A DNA stretch of 64,000 nt from Aeoliella straminimaris (GTDB lineage: Bacteria > Planctomycetota > Planctomycetia > Pirellulales > Lacipirellulaceae). How positions within the stretch are numbered: the stretch's first letter is position 1; each line of letters begins with the position of its first letter. The notes under the pieces were generated by a model. The model was not told the DNA's origin and ran no database searches. It was given only the letters and a program-made list of their open reading frames with translations. The stretch lies in assembly GCF_024054565.1 (NCBI RefSeq), contig NZ_JAMXLR010000039.1, positions 21,320 through 85,319 of the forward strand. The letters run 5' to 3'. The position numbers and the translations under genes are program-made. This document shows, one piece after another, positions 18,449 to 26,831 of this stretch.

Positions 18449-20533
18449 TTACTGAGCGGCGGCAGCAGTTTCCTGCACGGCCTCCGTCGACTCGGGATTC
18501 ATCGACCAGACGTAGCGGAACAGGTTCCGCATGTCGGAATAGCGAGCGTCACTACAACTGGAACCCAGGACGACGCCGAAAGTTTCGCGACCGTTACGTT
18601 CGCCACAGGCCACCAAGCAAGCTCCGGCTGCCCCGGTCGTGCCCGTCTTCACTCCCAGGTAGCCTTCGTAACCCAGCAATCGATTCGTGTTGTTCCACAC
18701 AACCTCTCGCTCGTAGCCCACTACCGAACTGACGGTATAGACGTGCTGCCGCGTGGACACAATCTCGCGAAGCAAAGGATGTTTCATCGCCTCGCGTGCC
18801 AGCAAGGTCATGTCCCAGGCGGAGGTCACATGCCCCTTGGCCGTCAGTCCATGGGGGTTCTTGTAGCCGGTGTTCTTCATACCAAGCCGCTCGGCTTCGG
18901 CGTTCATTTCGGCGATGAACCGATCGTAGCTGGTGCCATCCTCGTCCGGTCGAATCAACGCACCAAAGTGCTCGGCAAACGCCACCGAGGCGTCGTTGCC
19001 CGAGGGCAGCATCAAACCATACAACAGTTCTCGCACGGGCAGTTTTTCGCCCTCACGCACTGCGGAGGTCGAACCGGAAGTTTGGTCCGCCCGCTTGCTG
19101 AAGGTAATAGTCTCGTCAAGTGCCTCGGGATGCTCTTCGGCGTACTTCAGCACCAGATGGGCCGTCATGATCTTCGTGACGCTGGCCGGATCGCGGGTGC
19201 CGTTCTCGTTATCGCCAGCCAGCAACTCGCCCGTGCTGCCGTCCACGAAGCACCAGGCTTTGCAGGTAACAACCGGCGGGCCATTGAGCGATTCGCGCGG
19301 TTGCTTCTTGGTGTTCTTTCGTGCCACGGCTTCTTGCGAAGGTGTCGGTTCGTCTTCTGTCGCCAGCGGGCCCAGCTTGGCCCAGAAGTCGCGGTCGACG
19401 ACACCAGTGGTCTCCAATCCCTCCTGCTTCTGGAACGCGAGCACGGCCCTTTCGGTGTTAGGGCCGAAATCGCCGTCTACGGACAAGCCAGGCGAAGGCT
19501 TCAGGCGGGCATTGAGCGTCCGTTGCAGCGACTCGACTAACGGGCCGGCGGCTCCCAACTCCAATTTGCGGGCCACTTGCACAGTCTTCGCTTCTGTGTC
19601 GCCGACGAAGTGCGAGTAGGCGGCTTTGGCGATTTCTGCCATCAGCAGCTTCGCTTCGTTGTCGTCGTCCCAAGTCTTGTCTTCATTGGCCGTGGTGAGC
19701 ACCGAGATGGCAATCGGACCCGCTGGAGAGTAGATGATGCCCGCCTCGGTGCGGGTATCGCCAACGGCGCCCGTCTTGTGAGCAACCTTGGTGCCGTCGG
19801 GCAGGTACCGTGGTAGCCCCACCGTCGAGAGGCAATCGCCCATGTACTTGAGCACCAGATCGCTACGTTCCTTGTCGACGAACTCACCCGCGTCAAGCAT
19901 CTCGAGCAGGCGGACCATGTCCTCGCTACTGGTGCTGCCGAGGCCGTACTTTTTACTTCGCTCCAGGTTGTTGGTTGTATCGCGCCGATAAACCTTGGAG
20001 TTCAGCCGGGTTGCATCGCATCCCAACTCGGCCATCAGTTCATTGGTCGCGTTAAGTCCGACCTGATCGATCACCAGGTTGGTTGCTGTGTTGTCGGAAT
20101 AGGCAATCATCAGATGGATGGCATCGTGCAACGTCAACTCGAGCCCCGGCGCAAAATGCTCCGTGAGAATACCAGAGCCCGGCACCTGATCTTCTTTAGT
20201 TAGCTTGATGCGGCCGTCGAGGGACACGTCGCCCTCCTCCAGGGCCTTGGCGGTTGCCATCAGCAGCGGAAACTTGATCAAACTGGCGGTGGGCATGGCC
20301 ACCGTTTCGCGATGTTTGAAGGTCTGCCCCGAGGGAAGATGGCGGATCATTACGCCCACCTCGCCTCGATGCCCCTCTATCAAGGGCTTCAACCGTGCCT
20401 CGAGTTTGGAGACATCGGGGATGGACTCCTTGCTGCTGGACTCTTCCGCCCAAGACGCGGGCATCGCACCAACCAAAGCCAGTAGCAGAACTGTGCCTGT
20501 AGCCAAAATCCAACGCTGCGGATCACTCTTCAT
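18449..20533 (-). CDS. Fusion: class A beta-lactamase-like domain, PG-binding domain, S11 D-Ala-D-Ala carboxypeptidase
   Basis: The 694-residue exported protein (signal peptide to about residue 29, SWA-EE) carries two serine acyltransferase domains. The first (about 40-310) has SLIK (Ser84-Lys87), YSDN (SDN 146-148) and HKTG (253-255), the class A layout. The omega-loop motif reads DATRLN, with Ala174 where class A beta-lactamases have the deacylating Glu, so it is probably not a beta-lactamase. A PG_binding_1 repeat follows (about 325-390, VDGDFGPNTERAVLAFQ). The third part (420-680) is an S11 peptidase with SVTK (451-454), SGN (511-513) and KTG (629-631), the DacA type that trims pentapeptides. 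It is part of the minus-strand wall-degradation run. Confidence 0.9.
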   Translation of the reverse strand: MKSDPQRWILATGTVLLLALVGAMPASWAEESSSKESIPDVSKLEARLKPLIEGHRGEVGVMIRHLPSGQTFKHRETVAMPTASLIKFPLLMATAKALEEGDVSLDGRIKLTKEDQVPGSGILTEHFAPGLELTLHDAIHLMIAYSDNTATNLVIDQVGLNATNELMAELGCDATRLNSKVYRRDTTNNLERSKKYGLGSTSSEDMVRLLEMLDAGEFVDKERSDLVLKYMGDCLSTVGLPRYLPDGTKVAHKTGAVGDTRTEAGIIYSPAGPIAISVLTTANEDKTWDDDNEAKLLMAEIAKAAYSHFVGDTEAKTVQVARKLELGAAGPLVESLQRTLNARLKPSPGLSVDGDFGPNTERAVLAFQKQEGLETTGVVDRDFWAKLGPLATEDEPTPSQEAVARKNTKKQPRESLNGPPVVTCKAWCFVDGSTGELLAGDNENGTRDPASVTKIMTAHLVLKYAEEHPEALDETITFSKRADQTSGSTSAVREGEKLPVRELLYGLMLPSGNDASVAFAEHFGALIRPDEDGTSYDRFIAEMNAEAERLGMKNTGYKNPHGLTAKGHVTSAWDMTLLAREAMKHPLLREIVSTRQHVYTVSSVVGYEREVVWNNTNRLLGYEGYLGVKTGTTGAAGACLVACGERNGRETFGVVLGSSCSDARYSDMRNLFRYVWSMNPESTEAVQETAAAAQ

Positions 20534-20635
20534 ATTTTCAATTCCTGTTCCGGTACGAAGGTTGGTGCCTGGAGAGTATCGTACAAGTCATGGCGAGGTT
20601 CGGCGTCCCGATTGGCCATCGCGTGGGCGTGTCGA

Positions 20636-21691
20636 CTAGCTGGCGACAGGTGTGCCAAAAATTTCAGCCCGCAGGTTCATCACAGCGGCCGCCAAGGGTT
20701 CGGAGCCGTCTCGGAACACGTCGCAGACCACCAATCCGGTTTCGTCTTGCACGCGTTTGCGTTCATCCTCAGCCTGCTCGGGAGTGAGCAAGCGGCCATT
20801 CATGGCAAGCCCGATCACCTTCGAGGGCATGTGGAGTGCTGCCAGGTTTTCGTAAGCCTGAATCAGTTTGGGCAAAGGTGTGAGCGGGATATGGGGCATG
20901 CCGCTAACCGTCTTGCGTCCCGCCTCGAACACCAGGATCATGCCATGCGGCAGACAACCGTGCAACAAACCTGCCGTCACCGCCGAGTAACGAGGATGGG
21001 CCAACGATGCCTGGCCTTCGATCACGAGTATGTCGTGATGCTGATTGGCAAGAATCTGCTTTTCGATCGAGCCATTCACGAAGTCGCTCACCACGCAATC
21101 CACGGGACAGCCGTCGCCTTCGATCATGATGCCCGTCTGCCCGGTGGCGACGAATTTGGCGTCCTGACCTTGGCGTTTGAGTTCGTTGGTCAGTTCGACC
21201 GAGGTTACCATCTTGCCAATCGAGCAATCGTGTCCCACCGTATGGATGCGCAAGCAATCTTCACGCAGATCGAGCCGGTTCGAGACATCGCGTTCGTTGT
21301 TCTTGCGAATATCGACCAGCTCAACGCCGTGCTGCTCGGCGGCGGCCACCAGATCCTTGTCGTTCGACAAAAAGTCATGCAGGCCCGAGATGATGGTCAT
21401 GCCACGTTCGATGGCCGACACGATGATGGACTTCCATTCGGTTGGCAGCTTGCCACCCATCGGTGCGATGCCGATCAGCAGGGCGTCGGGTTCGGCGACT
21501 TCGTCCAGTGAACCAATGATCGGGATGTCGCCGCCCACATTCATCAACTCGCCGGCAGTCTTGCCCGCCTGGGTGGTGTCGAACAGGGCGACCACATCGC
21601 CGCCACGATAACGCAGGACCGCCCACGCCGTCTTGGCGGTAATGGGGTTGGTGTGTCCCTCGGTAAGTATCACGATACGTTTGCTGCGCAT
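20636..21691 (-). CDS. DUF1611 protein (DgcN-type, D-glutamate metabolism)
   Basis: The ATG at 21691 was chosen because GGTGG precedes it by 8 bases; an upstream in-frame GTG at 21703 is less likely. The 351-residue product has the two-part DUF1611 layout: a Rossmann-like N-terminal half (RIVILTEGHTNPITAKTA, LIGIAPMGGKLP) and a P-loop-like GHDCSIGK (residues 153-160) opening the C-terminal half with GQTGIMIEGDG. DUF1611 includes DgcN, reported to act in D-glutamate catabolism by N-acetylation, and members often lie beside dipeptide epimerases. Here no epimerase is present, but murein peptidases flank it. A role in handling D-Glu released from stem peptides is inferred from context. Confidence 0.85.
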   Translation of the reverse strand: MRSKRIVILTEGHTNPITAKTAWAVLRYRGGDVVALFDTTQAGKTAGELMNVGGDIPIIGSLDEVAEPDALLIGIAPMGGKLPTEWKSIIVSAIERGMTIISGLHDFLSNDKDLVAAAEQHGVELVDIRKNNERDVSNRLDLREDCLRIHTVGHDCSIGKMVTSVELTNELKRQGQDAKFVATGQTGIMIEGDGCPVDCVVSDFVNGSIEKQILANQHHDILVIEGQASLAHPRYSAVTAGLLHGCLPHGMILVFEAGRKTVSGMPHIPLTPLPKLIQAYENLAALHMPSKVIGLAMNGRLLTPEQAEDERKRVQDETGLVVCDVFRDGSEPLAAAVMNLRAEIFGTPVAS

Positions 21692-22035
21692 TGCAGAAGC
21701 CACCTAAACGAAACGGTTTGCGTGGATATATTGGTGACCGCCCTTGGTCTGATGGTAGCCCCCCGCCTGTAGAACCAGAAGGGGCCAGTGCGCATTCGAT
21801 TCCTCGCTTCGCGCAAGCAAAATGGACGACCGTTAACGCCCGAATCTGCCTTGCGTGAAAAAAAGAGAAGTCTGCGCATATCTCATTGTTTGTTCCGCCA
21901 ACTTCACTATGCTAGAAGCCTGGTGAGAGCTAATCACTCTCCCGGGCAGCACGCCACCTCGCCGCTCGCGACGGGGTGGCGTTTTTTTGTGCGCCGATTG
22001 CATGTCGACCGCCTCGCCAAGCAAGCGCGCCCCGA
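21692..22035. other. Gap with a possible small RNA on the + strand
   Basis: Both flanking genes run on the minus strand, yet the gap holds a plus-strand terminator at 21951-21987. About 45 bases upstream there is a TTGTTT-N16-TATGCT promoter-like pair (near 21889-21916), with a small GAGAG/CTCTC hairpin between. The simplest reading is a short plus-strand transcript of roughly 65-75 bases. No coding frame of note was seen. Confidence 0.4.
21951..21987 (+). terminator. Intrinsic terminator facing the regulator gene
   Basis: ACGCCACCTCG (21951-21961) pairs with CGGGGTGGCGT at about 21972-21982 with one wobble, and seven T residues follow. The T run lies only on the plus strand, so it does not serve either minus-strand neighbour. 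Confidence 0.7.
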
Positions 22036-23241
22036 TCATTCGGCAAACAGGGTCTTGCGAAAACTCCGTGGAGTCATGCCGTACTGCTTGCGGAAAGCGA
22101 TGCCGAAGCGAGTGGTATTCGAGAACCCTGAGGCCAGCGCCACTTCTGTGATCGACATCTCCCTCTTGCCCAACAGAGTGCGACCACGCTCGAGTTTCGC
22201 CCGCCGAATCTCCTCCGCCGGCGACCGATCCAGGTAGGCCCGGAACTGAATCTCCAGGCTGCGGCGCGAAATGGGCACCTCACGCAAAATGTCGTCGACG
22301 CCGATGCCGCGGTGTGCATGATCCTGGATGTAGCGCAGCGCCTGCACCACGGCGGGATCGTCGATCGACAGGATGTCGGTGGAGTGGCGACTGACAACGT
22401 CGTGTGGTTTTACAACGATGGGCTCCTTGGGTACCGGAGCGCCGTCCATCATGCTGGCCAATAGTTCGGCCGCCTGATAACCGATACGTTCGCTGGCGGT
22501 GGATATGGCCGAGAGCGGGGGCATCGATACGTCGCACAGCAGATCGTCCGAGTCGCCGGCCAGAATCGCCACTTCGTCGGGCACACGGATGTCAGCAAGG
22601 TGGCAAATCTCCGCGATTTGGTGGGCGTGGTGAGCATCGACGGCCAAAATCGCCACGGGACGAGGCAAAGAAGCAAGCCACCGCGTGACACGCCGCTGTT
22701 GCTCGTTCCAGCTAATCCGTCGACCGGCCCGATAACCTGGACGGTACTCGTGGCAAATGTATCCCGCTTGTTGAACCGCCGCTGCGAATGCCTTGCCGCG
22801 GCGATTGCTGTAGCGGTTGCTAGGTGGTGCAAAGTAGGCGTAGTTAACCAGACCTCGCCCGCTTAGGTGCTCTAGGGCGAGCTTTGCCCGGGCTTCTTCA
22901 TCCGTGATCACTTTGGCGATGTCCAACTGATCCTCAAACACGTCGTCCACGTCCACGACGGGCAGACCACTTGCAGACAATTGCTCATACTGCATGCGGC
23001 TGGCAATGCGGGCGATGACTCCATGCCCCCGCCAGCCATCGGGCAAGGCCGAGCGGTGCTCGTGATCGCGGGGGTCGATCAACAGATGCCACGCGGCGTG
23101 CTTCTCCGCGTAGCTGGCAATTCCACGAATCACCCGTCGTCCCCAGGTCGACTCCGTCTCGATAAGGATAGCGACTCTGGCCACCCTGAGCGGATCCTGA
23201 AGTTGTTGTAAAGTCGGATTGTCCTTGATGCTTGTCGCCAT
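22036..23241 (-). CDS. XylR-type regulator: LacI-like sensor plus AraC DNA-binding domain
   Basis: The 401-residue protein has a periplasmic-binding-protein-like sensor at about residues 18-290 (RVARVAILIETESTWGRRVIRGIASYA, ILAGDSDDLLCDVSMPPLSAI) and a C-terminal AraC-type double helix-turn-helix. The latter includes LEIQFRAYLDRSPAEEIRRAKLERG, SITEVALASGFSNTTRFGIAFRKQYGMTPRSFRK. There is no N-terminal LacI-type helix-turn-helix. This is the XylR architecture, in which the sensor binds a sugar. It is divergent from anmK across a 224-base region containing an 8-bp inverted repeat. Because it sits amid wall-sugar genes, the ligand may be an amino sugar or muropeptide-derived sugar, and it probably controls the cluster. 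Ligand and direction of control are not visible. Confidence 0.9.
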   Translation of the reverse strand: MATSIKDNPTLQQLQDPLRVARVAILIETESTWGRRVIRGIASYAEKHAAWHLLIDPRDHEHRSALPDGWRGHGVIARIASRMQYEQLSASGLPVVDVDDVFEDQLDIAKVITDEEARAKLALEHLSGRGLVNYAYFAPPSNRYSNRRGKAFAAAVQQAGYICHEYRPGYRAGRRISWNEQQRRVTRWLASLPRPVAILAVDAHHAHQIAEICHLADIRVPDEVAILAGDSDDLLCDVSMPPLSAISTASERIGYQAAELLASMMDGAPVPKEPIVVKPHDVVSRHSTDILSIDDPAVVQALRYIQDHAHRGIGVDDILREVPISRRSLEIQFRAYLDRSPAEEIRRAKLERGRTLLGKREMSITEVALASGFSNTTRFGIAFRKQYGMTPRSFRKTLFAE

Positions 23242-23257
23242 AGACTACTACTGTCGA

Positions 23258-23287
23258 GAGGAGTACTCACGCCGATACCTACTCCTC
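23258..23287. promoter_or_regulatory. Inverted repeat between the regulator and anmK (candidate operator)
   Basis: GAGGAGTA (23258-23265) and TACTCCTC (23280-23287) are perfect 8-bp inverted arms 14 bases apart. They lie 17 bases upstream of the regulator start in the divergent promoter region, where an autoregulatory or anmK-controlling site would be expected. Confidence 0.4.
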
Positions 23288-23465
23288 AGGTCCGCCACGT
23301 GTTAGTCTGGGGAAGGGCCTTCGGTGCGCGAAAGGGATATTCATTTTACGTCGCCGGAGTGAGAAATGCGACCTAAAAGGCCCATTTGGTGAGCTTTTCG
23401 ACCACATTTTTCTGCTGGGGGGAGCCGCAACCCTGCGGTATATTGCCAAACGGAAGGATATCTAA

Positions 23466-24545
23466 GTGCCAGCAAAAAAGGTCTACAAATCGATTGGCTT
23501 GATGAGCGGCACCTCCGCCGACGGCGTGGATGCAGCGCTTGTCGAGACCGACGGCGAGGAAAACATCGAGTTTCACGGCGGTCTGACTCTGCCGTACGAC
23601 GAGACGCTACGCGCCTTGCTGTTGGAAGCTTCGCAGCACAACTTGCCAACTACCGAGCTGTTGCGACTGGAGAAACAGGTCACTCAACATCACGCCGATG
23701 CCGTTCGCGCGCTGCTTGAGCACTTGGGTAAAGCGGGCGAAGGTGCCTCGGTGATTGGCTTCCACGGACATACTGTCAGGCATTTGCCACAGGAAGACCT
23801 TACCCTGCAGATCGGAAATCCCTGGCTGCTGAACGAGTTGGTAAAGCTACCGGTGGTTAGTGATTTTCGCCGTCGCGACATGGCCAAAGGTGGGCAAGGA
23901 GCTCCCTTGGTCTCGATGTTTCACCAGGCGCTGTTCGCCAAGGAAGATCGGCCAACACTGGTGCTGAACCTGGGCGGCGTCGCCAACATTACCTGGATGG
24001 GCGAGAAAGACGACATCATTGCGGGCGATACTGGTCCCGGCTGCGGACTACTGGACGAATGGGTGCAGGAGATGGCTCACATGCACCACGATGTTGATGG
24101 CAAGCTAGCCCTGCAGGGATCGGTGAATCAGGACCTGGTCGACGAGGCGCTAGACCGCGAATTCTTTCGGCGGCCGCTCCCCAAATCGGCTGATCGATTC
24201 GACTTCGACCATGTGGATGTCTCCGGCCTGAGCGTCGAAGACGGCGCCGCCACTCTGTGCGCTATCACCGTCCAGGCGGTGGTGCGAGCCGTGGCCACGA
24301 TGCCCGCCAACCCTACCAGCATTTGGGTTACAGGCGGTGGAGTTCATCACCCCGTGATCATGAAGATGCTGCTGGAGCACTTCTCGGAGGTGAACTCGGT
24401 CGACCACCGTGGTTTCAATCCCGATACACTGGAAGCAGAATGCTTTGCCTGGCTGGCGGTTCGTCACATGAGGGACCTACCGCTATCGATTCCCCAGACT
24501 ACCGGCTGCCGTGAGGCGTCGACCGGTGGTGTATTGGTAGACTGA
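23466..24545 (+). CDS. anmK: Anhydro-N-acetylmuramic acid kinase
   Basis: The start is a GTG preceded by GGAAGG at a spacing of 8 bases. The 359-residue product carries the AnmK signatures GLMSGTSADGVDAAL (about residues 11-25), GFHGHT, QIGNPWLLNEL, DFRRRDMAKGGQGAPLV, LNLGGVANITW, DTGPGCGLLDEW and VTGGGVHHPVIM. AnmK uses ATP and water to open the 1,6-anhydro ring and phosphorylate, giving MurNAc-6-phosphate, the MurQ substrate. Its presence implies that lytic transglycosylase products are reused. It is cytoplasmic, divergent from the regulator, and convergent with the kinase-murQ pair. The length is normal for the family and it looks intact. Confidence 0.95.
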   Translation: MPAKKVYKSIGLMSGTSADGVDAALVETDGEENIEFHGGLTLPYDETLRALLLEASQHNLPTTELLRLEKQVTQHHADAVRALLEHLGKAGEGASVIGFHGHTVRHLPQEDLTLQIGNPWLLNELVKLPVVSDFRRRDMAKGGQGAPLVSMFHQALFAKEDRPTLVLNLGGVANITWMGEKDDIIAGDTGPGCGLLDEWVQEMAHMHHDVDGKLALQGSVNQDLVDEALDREFFRRPLPKSADRFDFDHVDVSGLSVEDGAATLCAITVQAVVRAVATMPANPTSIWVTGGGVHHPVIMKMLLEHFSEVNSVDHRGFNPDTLEAECFAWLAVRHMRDLPLSIPQTTGCREASTGGVLVD

Positions 24546-24615
24546 CGCTGCCAGCCCGCAATGACTCGAATTCCTAGCAGCAGATGGCTGCCCAAGCATC
24601 CCTCTGCCCATTTGC

Positions 24616-25590
24616 CTACTCGGCAAATAGGATCGGGCGCGAGAAAGCCTCGTCGTGAAGCAAATGGTGCACGCACTCCAGCGGCTCGTCCACGAACCGC
24701 ACACTTGCATAGCCGGGGGTGCGCAGGATGGCTCGCTCGAGTGGCTGCCGGAGGGGGCTACCAGGTCTGAACATCCCCCCCATCACGGCGACAGGCACGT
24801 CGTCGCCGGGCGGCATTAGGCGCGAGACGGCGCGATGGAGCAGTATCAGTAGGTGCTCGATCGTCTGCTCAAGAATTGTGATCGCCGGCTTGTCTTCCGC
24901 TTTCGCGCATTGCACTACAGCCGGAGCCAACGACGCCAGCAAGTCGCGATGGTTCTCGGGTTGGTAGACGGTTTTCTTGATGGCCGCTACGGAGCTGGCC
25001 TCGAGTTGCTCGGAGACGCATTGCCCTAGAAGCGATAGCCCTGCCCCCATCTCCAACTCAAGCAGCGTTTGCCGAACCGCTTCCCGGCCGACACTGAATC
25101 CGCTGCCTTCGTCGCCCAGCAGGTATCCCCAACCTCCCGCCAGAAAGCACTTGCCATATGCGTTTCTCGCAATGGCCGTGGCGCCGGTGCCCGAAATCAG
25201 CCCGGCCGCTGTGCCTGTGGTAGCCGCCGCGGAGAGGATGGGCAAGACGTCGGGGAAAACACGACATTCGCCAGCCAGGCTTTGCTGCCGAAGCAAATGC
25301 TCGAGTTCCTTGCGGCGCGTTTCGTCCACCGTTCCGGCCACGGCAATGGCGGCTCGCGCAATTCGCGTTTCGTCAGGAAGTCCGGCCGCTTTCCTGGCAG
25401 CCTCGATGGCCTCGGCAATCGCGGTGGTGGCGTTGGCCGTCCCAATTGCGTTTGGATTGCATCCGGAAGAACGCCCCTGGGCGACGACCGTAAAGCGCTC
25501 GTCATCGCGGCGGACGACCTGGCAATCGGTCTTGGTGCCTCCCCCATCCACAACGAGGCAGAGGTCAGAACTTGAGGCACTAGCATTCAT
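24616..25590 (-). CDS. BadF/BadG-type N-acetylhexosamine kinase (GlcNAc or MurNAc kinase)
   Basis: The 324-residue ASKHA-fold protein has DGGGTKTD (residues 15-22, phosphate-1 loop), FPDVLPILSAA, LISGTGATAIARN (phosphate-2), GGWGYLLGDEGSGF and VAVMGGMF. This family includes human NAGK-like GlcNAc kinases and the Clostridium MurK, which phosphorylates MurNAc and GlcNAc. The gene lies 45 bases downstream of murQ on the same strand, so cotranscription is likely. The context suggests phosphorylation of MurNAc released by the NamZ-type enzyme, feeding MurQ, or of GlcNAc. Sequence alone does not decide between the two sugars. It has no signal peptide and is cytoplasmic. Confidence 0.88.
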   Translation of the reverse strand: MNASASSSDLCLVVDGGGTKTDCQVVRRDDERFTVVAQGRSSGCNPNAIGTANATTAIAEAIEAARKAAGLPDETRIARAAIAVAGTVDETRRKELEHLLRQQSLAGECRVFPDVLPILSAAATTGTAAGLISGTGATAIARNAYGKCFLAGGWGYLLGDEGSGFSVGREAVRQTLLELEMGAGLSLLGQCVSEQLEASSVAAIKKTVYQPENHRDLLASLAPAVVQCAKAEDKPAITILEQTIEHLLILLHRAVSRLMPPGDDVPVAVMGGMFRPGSPLRQPLERAILRTPGYASVRFVDEPLECVHHLLHDEAFSRPILFAE

Positions 25591-25635
25591 AGTCGCTCAC
25601 CAAGCACTCCGGAACTCCGGTGGCTCGGCGCCAGA

Positions 25636-26538
25636 TCAGGACGGCTCTTTCGTGGCCAAAGCCTGCTGGAGCTGCCCCTTGCAGGAATGCAGCACTTTGC
25701 GGGCTGCATCGGGCGGATGACCACTGTGAAACGACAGTATAGCGGTCTTCACTTCACCGTTGCAGTCCTTCAGGAGTTGCTGGGCCCTTTCCTGCGAAAG
25801 CTGCGTGGTCATCGAAACGATCCGCGCGGCTCGCGCCATCAGCTTGGTGTTTGTCGCGCGCAGGTCGACCATCAGGTTTCCATAGGTCTTCCCCAGCTGA
25901 ATCATCACACCCGTGCTCAGCATGTTGAGCACCATCTTGGTGGCGGTGCCCGCTTTCATGCGTGTCGATCCGCTGAGCACCTCGGGGCCGACAACCGGAA
26001 TGATGTTCACTTCGCACCGAGTGGTCAGCTCCGCGTCGCGATTGCAAGCCAACCCGACGCGGAAGGCGCCCACTTCGCGAGCGTATTCCAAACCACCCAA
26101 CACATATGGCGTGCGGCCACTGGTTGCGATGCCAACAACCGCGTCTTGAGCAGTGAGTCCGATGGACTTCAGATCGGCTTCGCCCAATTGAGGATTATCC
26201 TCAGCTCCTTCGACGGCACATGTCAGCGCATCGAATCCGCCAGCAATCAATCCAACCACCATGCTGGGGTCGGTATTGAACGTAGGTGGACACTCCACGG
26301 CGTCGAGCACGCCGAGTCGCCCTGATGTTCCGGCACCAAAATAGATCAGTCGTCCCCCCGAAGCCAACCTCAAAGAGATCGTCTCGATCGCCTTGGCGAT
26401 GGCAGCAGACTGTTCTCCTACAGCGGTCGCGACCTTCGCGTCTTCTGCATTGATAAGGTTAACGATTTCAGTGGGACTGAGCGCATCCAGCATCTCCGAT
26501 GCTGGATTGCGAGCTTCCGTTGTAAGCGAGTCGAGCAT
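25636..26538 (-). CDS. murQ: N-acetylmuramic acid 6-phosphate etherase
   Basis: The 300-residue protein matches MurQ throughout. The start gives LTTEARNPAS, then the SIS domain has GGRLIYFGAGTSGRLGVLDA, ECPPTF and TSGRTPYVLGGLEYA, and the sequence continues GSTRMKAGTATKMVLNMLST. Glu82 and Glu113 fall at the positions of the two catalytic acids of E. coli MurQ. The enzyme cleaves the D-lactyl ether of MurNAc-6-P, giving GlcNAc-6-P and D-lactate, and is the committed step of MurNAc salvage. It is first in a two-gene unit with the sugar kinase and is divergent from the sodium:solute symporter. NagA/NagB functions must be encoded elsewhere. Confidence 0.96.
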   Translation of the reverse strand: MLDSLTTEARNPASEMLDALSPTEIVNLINAEDAKVATAVGEQSAAIAKAIETISLRLASGGRLIYFGAGTSGRLGVLDAVECPPTFNTDPSMVVGLIAGGFDALTCAVEGAEDNPQLGEADLKSIGLTAQDAVVGIATSGRTPYVLGGLEYAREVGAFRVGLACNRDAELTTRCEVNIIPVVGPEVLSGSTRMKAGTATKMVLNMLSTGVMIQLGKTYGNLMVDLRATNTKLMARAARIVSMTTQLSQERAQQLLKDCNGEVKTAILSFHSGHPPDAARKVLHSCKGQLQQALATKEPS

Positions 26539-26831
26539 GATTGCCGCTGAGTTTTGCGTTTCAGTGGAGACGATTTCTTTCGCCAGTTCCTTGGACTTGG
26601 AGTATTCTAGATGATGGTTTTATTCATTCCACTAGTAGTGCGCAAAACGAATACAACCTTGCGCTGCCTTGCCTATAGACTACCATTCTTGAGGAACTTA
26701 ACTTGAAATTGGTGCGTCAGTTCGATCCATGCGTCGACCCGGCAGGCCAGCTTTACCGAAGCAAGAGCCCATCCTCCAGCAGGATGAGCCATTAACCCCA
26801 GGCCGCCCCCGCGCTATATTTTTTCGTCGTC
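26539..26831. other. Divergent regulatory gap between murQ and the symporter
   Basis: The gap holds CACTAGTAGTG (26630-26640, a 5-1-5 inverted repeat) on the murQ side and CATCCT-N5-AGGATG (26770-26786) on the symporter side. These are candidate operators for the cluster regulator. No gene was seen. Confidence 0.35.
26792..26820 (+). promoter_or_regulatory. Candidate promoter of the symporter gene
   Basis: TTAACC (26792-26797) and TATATT (26815-26820) are 17 bases apart. The -10 box is only 11 bases from the ATG at 26832, implying a very short or leaderless mRNA. A 6-bp inverted repeat overlaps the area just upstream. Confidence 0.35.

Noticed and set aside
17620..18732. 370-codon plus-strand frame
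   Set aside because: Antisense to the M14 peptidase and PBP-like genes, both with intact catalytic motifs.
18449..20533. Beta-lactamase (antibiotic resistance) call for the first domain
   Set aside because: The omega-loop Glu is absent and the protein is fused to PG-binding and S11 domains in a wall-recycling setting.
20612..21511. 299-codon plus-strand frame
   Set aside because: Antisense to the DUF1611 gene; no recognisable domain.
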